In this document: piece by piece, positions 5,800-6,024 of the stretch
Position numbering within the stretch: the first letter of the stretch is position 1
Layout of the letters: each line of letters opens with the position of its first letter
NCBI GenBank assembly: GCA_021848555.1
Contig: JAJZUN010000191.1
Coordinates: forward strand, 1-6,024
Length of the DNA: 6,024 nucleotides
Source of the DNA: Pseudomonadota bacterium
Lineage (GTDB): Bacteria; Pseudomonadota; Gammaproteobacteria; Burkholderiales; SG8-39
Reading direction: 5' to 3'
Position numbers and translations under genes: made by a program
Notes under the pieces: generated by a model
Told to the model about the DNA's origin: nothing
The model's database searches: none
The model's input: only the letters and a program-made list of their open reading frames with translations

Positions 5800-6024
5800 A
5801 TGGACCTGCCTGACTACCAGACGCTCAAGATCGAGACGCCGGAGCCGCATGTGCTGCTGGTGACCCTCAACCGGCCCGAAGTGGCGAACGCGTTCAATAC
5901 CCAGATGGGGCGCGACTTTCTCGACCTGTGGACCCGCCTGACCGAAGATGCCGGCGACACGCGCTGCGTCATCCTCACCGGCGCCGGCGCGAAGGCATTC
6001 TGCTCCGGCGGCGACCTCAAGGAG
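5800..6024 (+). CDS. Enoyl-CoA hydratase/isomerase (crotonase family), N-terminal part
   Basis: The first 75 codons of a gene that leaves the window at the right edge in frame. The family acts on acyl-CoA thioesters through a shared oxyanion hole: hydration, isomerisation, hydrolysis or ring chemistry. Visible features are the beta-strand VLLVTLNRPEVANAFN (18-33), with the usual 'LNRP...NA' motif whose Ala-Phe contributes to the first oxyanion-hole region, then VILTGAGAKAFCSGGDLKE (57-75), the conserved 'FC.GGDL' loop with the second oxyanion-hole glycine. The catalytic Glu/Asp positions further on are outside the window, so hydratase, isomerase or another activity cannot be chosen. AAGGAG (5784-5789) overlaps the end of the CoA-transferase gene, and the ATG follows its stop by 7 nt, so the two genes are co-transcribed. 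Confidence 0.9.
   Translation, partial: MDLPDYQTLKIETPEPHVLLVTLNRPEVANAFNTQMGRDFLDLWTRLTEDAGDTRCVILTGAGAKAFCSGGDLKE

Noticed and set aside
4611..5801. A 396-codon open frame on the minus strand, antisense to the CoA-transferase gene
   Set aside because: It mirrors a gene with full family motifs. Its translation is rich in Arg, Gly, Ala and His with no recognisable domain, as expected of antisense frames in GC-rich genes.
1..6024. CRISPR array, insertion sequence, tRNA or phage elements
   Set aside because: No spaced direct repeats, transposase, terminal inverted repeats with target duplication, or tRNA-like sequence was seen. The window is filled by ordinary metabolic genes.

Overview
The window is GC-rich and almost fully coding, with a strong G/C bias at third codon positions, compact operons and start/stop overlaps. 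Together with TRAP transporter, family III CoA-transferase and acyl-CoA enzyme genes, this suggests a proteobacterium, most likely a metabolically versatile betaproteobacterium of the Burkholderiales type. The taxonomic call is inference; no rRNA, tRNA or other marker gene is present.

The layout is two divergent operons either side of one control region. Leftward (minus strand), from about 3276 down to the left edge: a TRAP solute-binding protein (DctP, 2245-3276), the small TRAP permease (DctQ, 1633-2208), the large TRAP permease (DctM, 365-1636), and the N-terminal 130 codons of an AMP-forming acyl-CoA synthetase that runs off the left edge (1-392). Rightward (plus strand), from about 3519: an FMN-dependent alpha-hydroxy-acid oxidase/dehydrogenase (3519-4601), a CaiB/BaiF family III CoA-transferase (4632-5792), and the first 75 codons of an enoyl-CoA hydratase/isomerase (5800-6024) that runs off the right edge. 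Gaps between genes within each arm are 36 nt or less, or are overlaps.

The only substantial non-coding DNA is the divergent spacer, 3277-3518. Its left half is clearly AT-richer than its surroundings and holds several dyads. GTGTCA-GAT-TGACAC covers the predicted -35 boxes of both arms. A perfect 14-bp palindrome overlaps the predicted -10 box of the rightward promoter and shares bases with a second, 12-bp palindrome. Another GTGTCAAT copy lies further right. No regulator gene is in the window. A possible 30-codon basic, proline-rich leader ORF ends in an ATGA overlap with the oxidase start.

Read together, the locus looks like an uptake-and-degradation cassette for an organic acid. The TRAP system brings a carboxylate across the inner membrane. 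The ligase or the CoA-transferase makes a CoA thioester. The crotonase-family enzyme acts on an acyl-CoA, and the FMN enzyme oxidises a 2-hydroxy acid to a 2-oxo acid. The substrate cannot be named from this sequence. All the families are known. The possibly undescribed part is this combination of genes, its unknown substrate and its control region.
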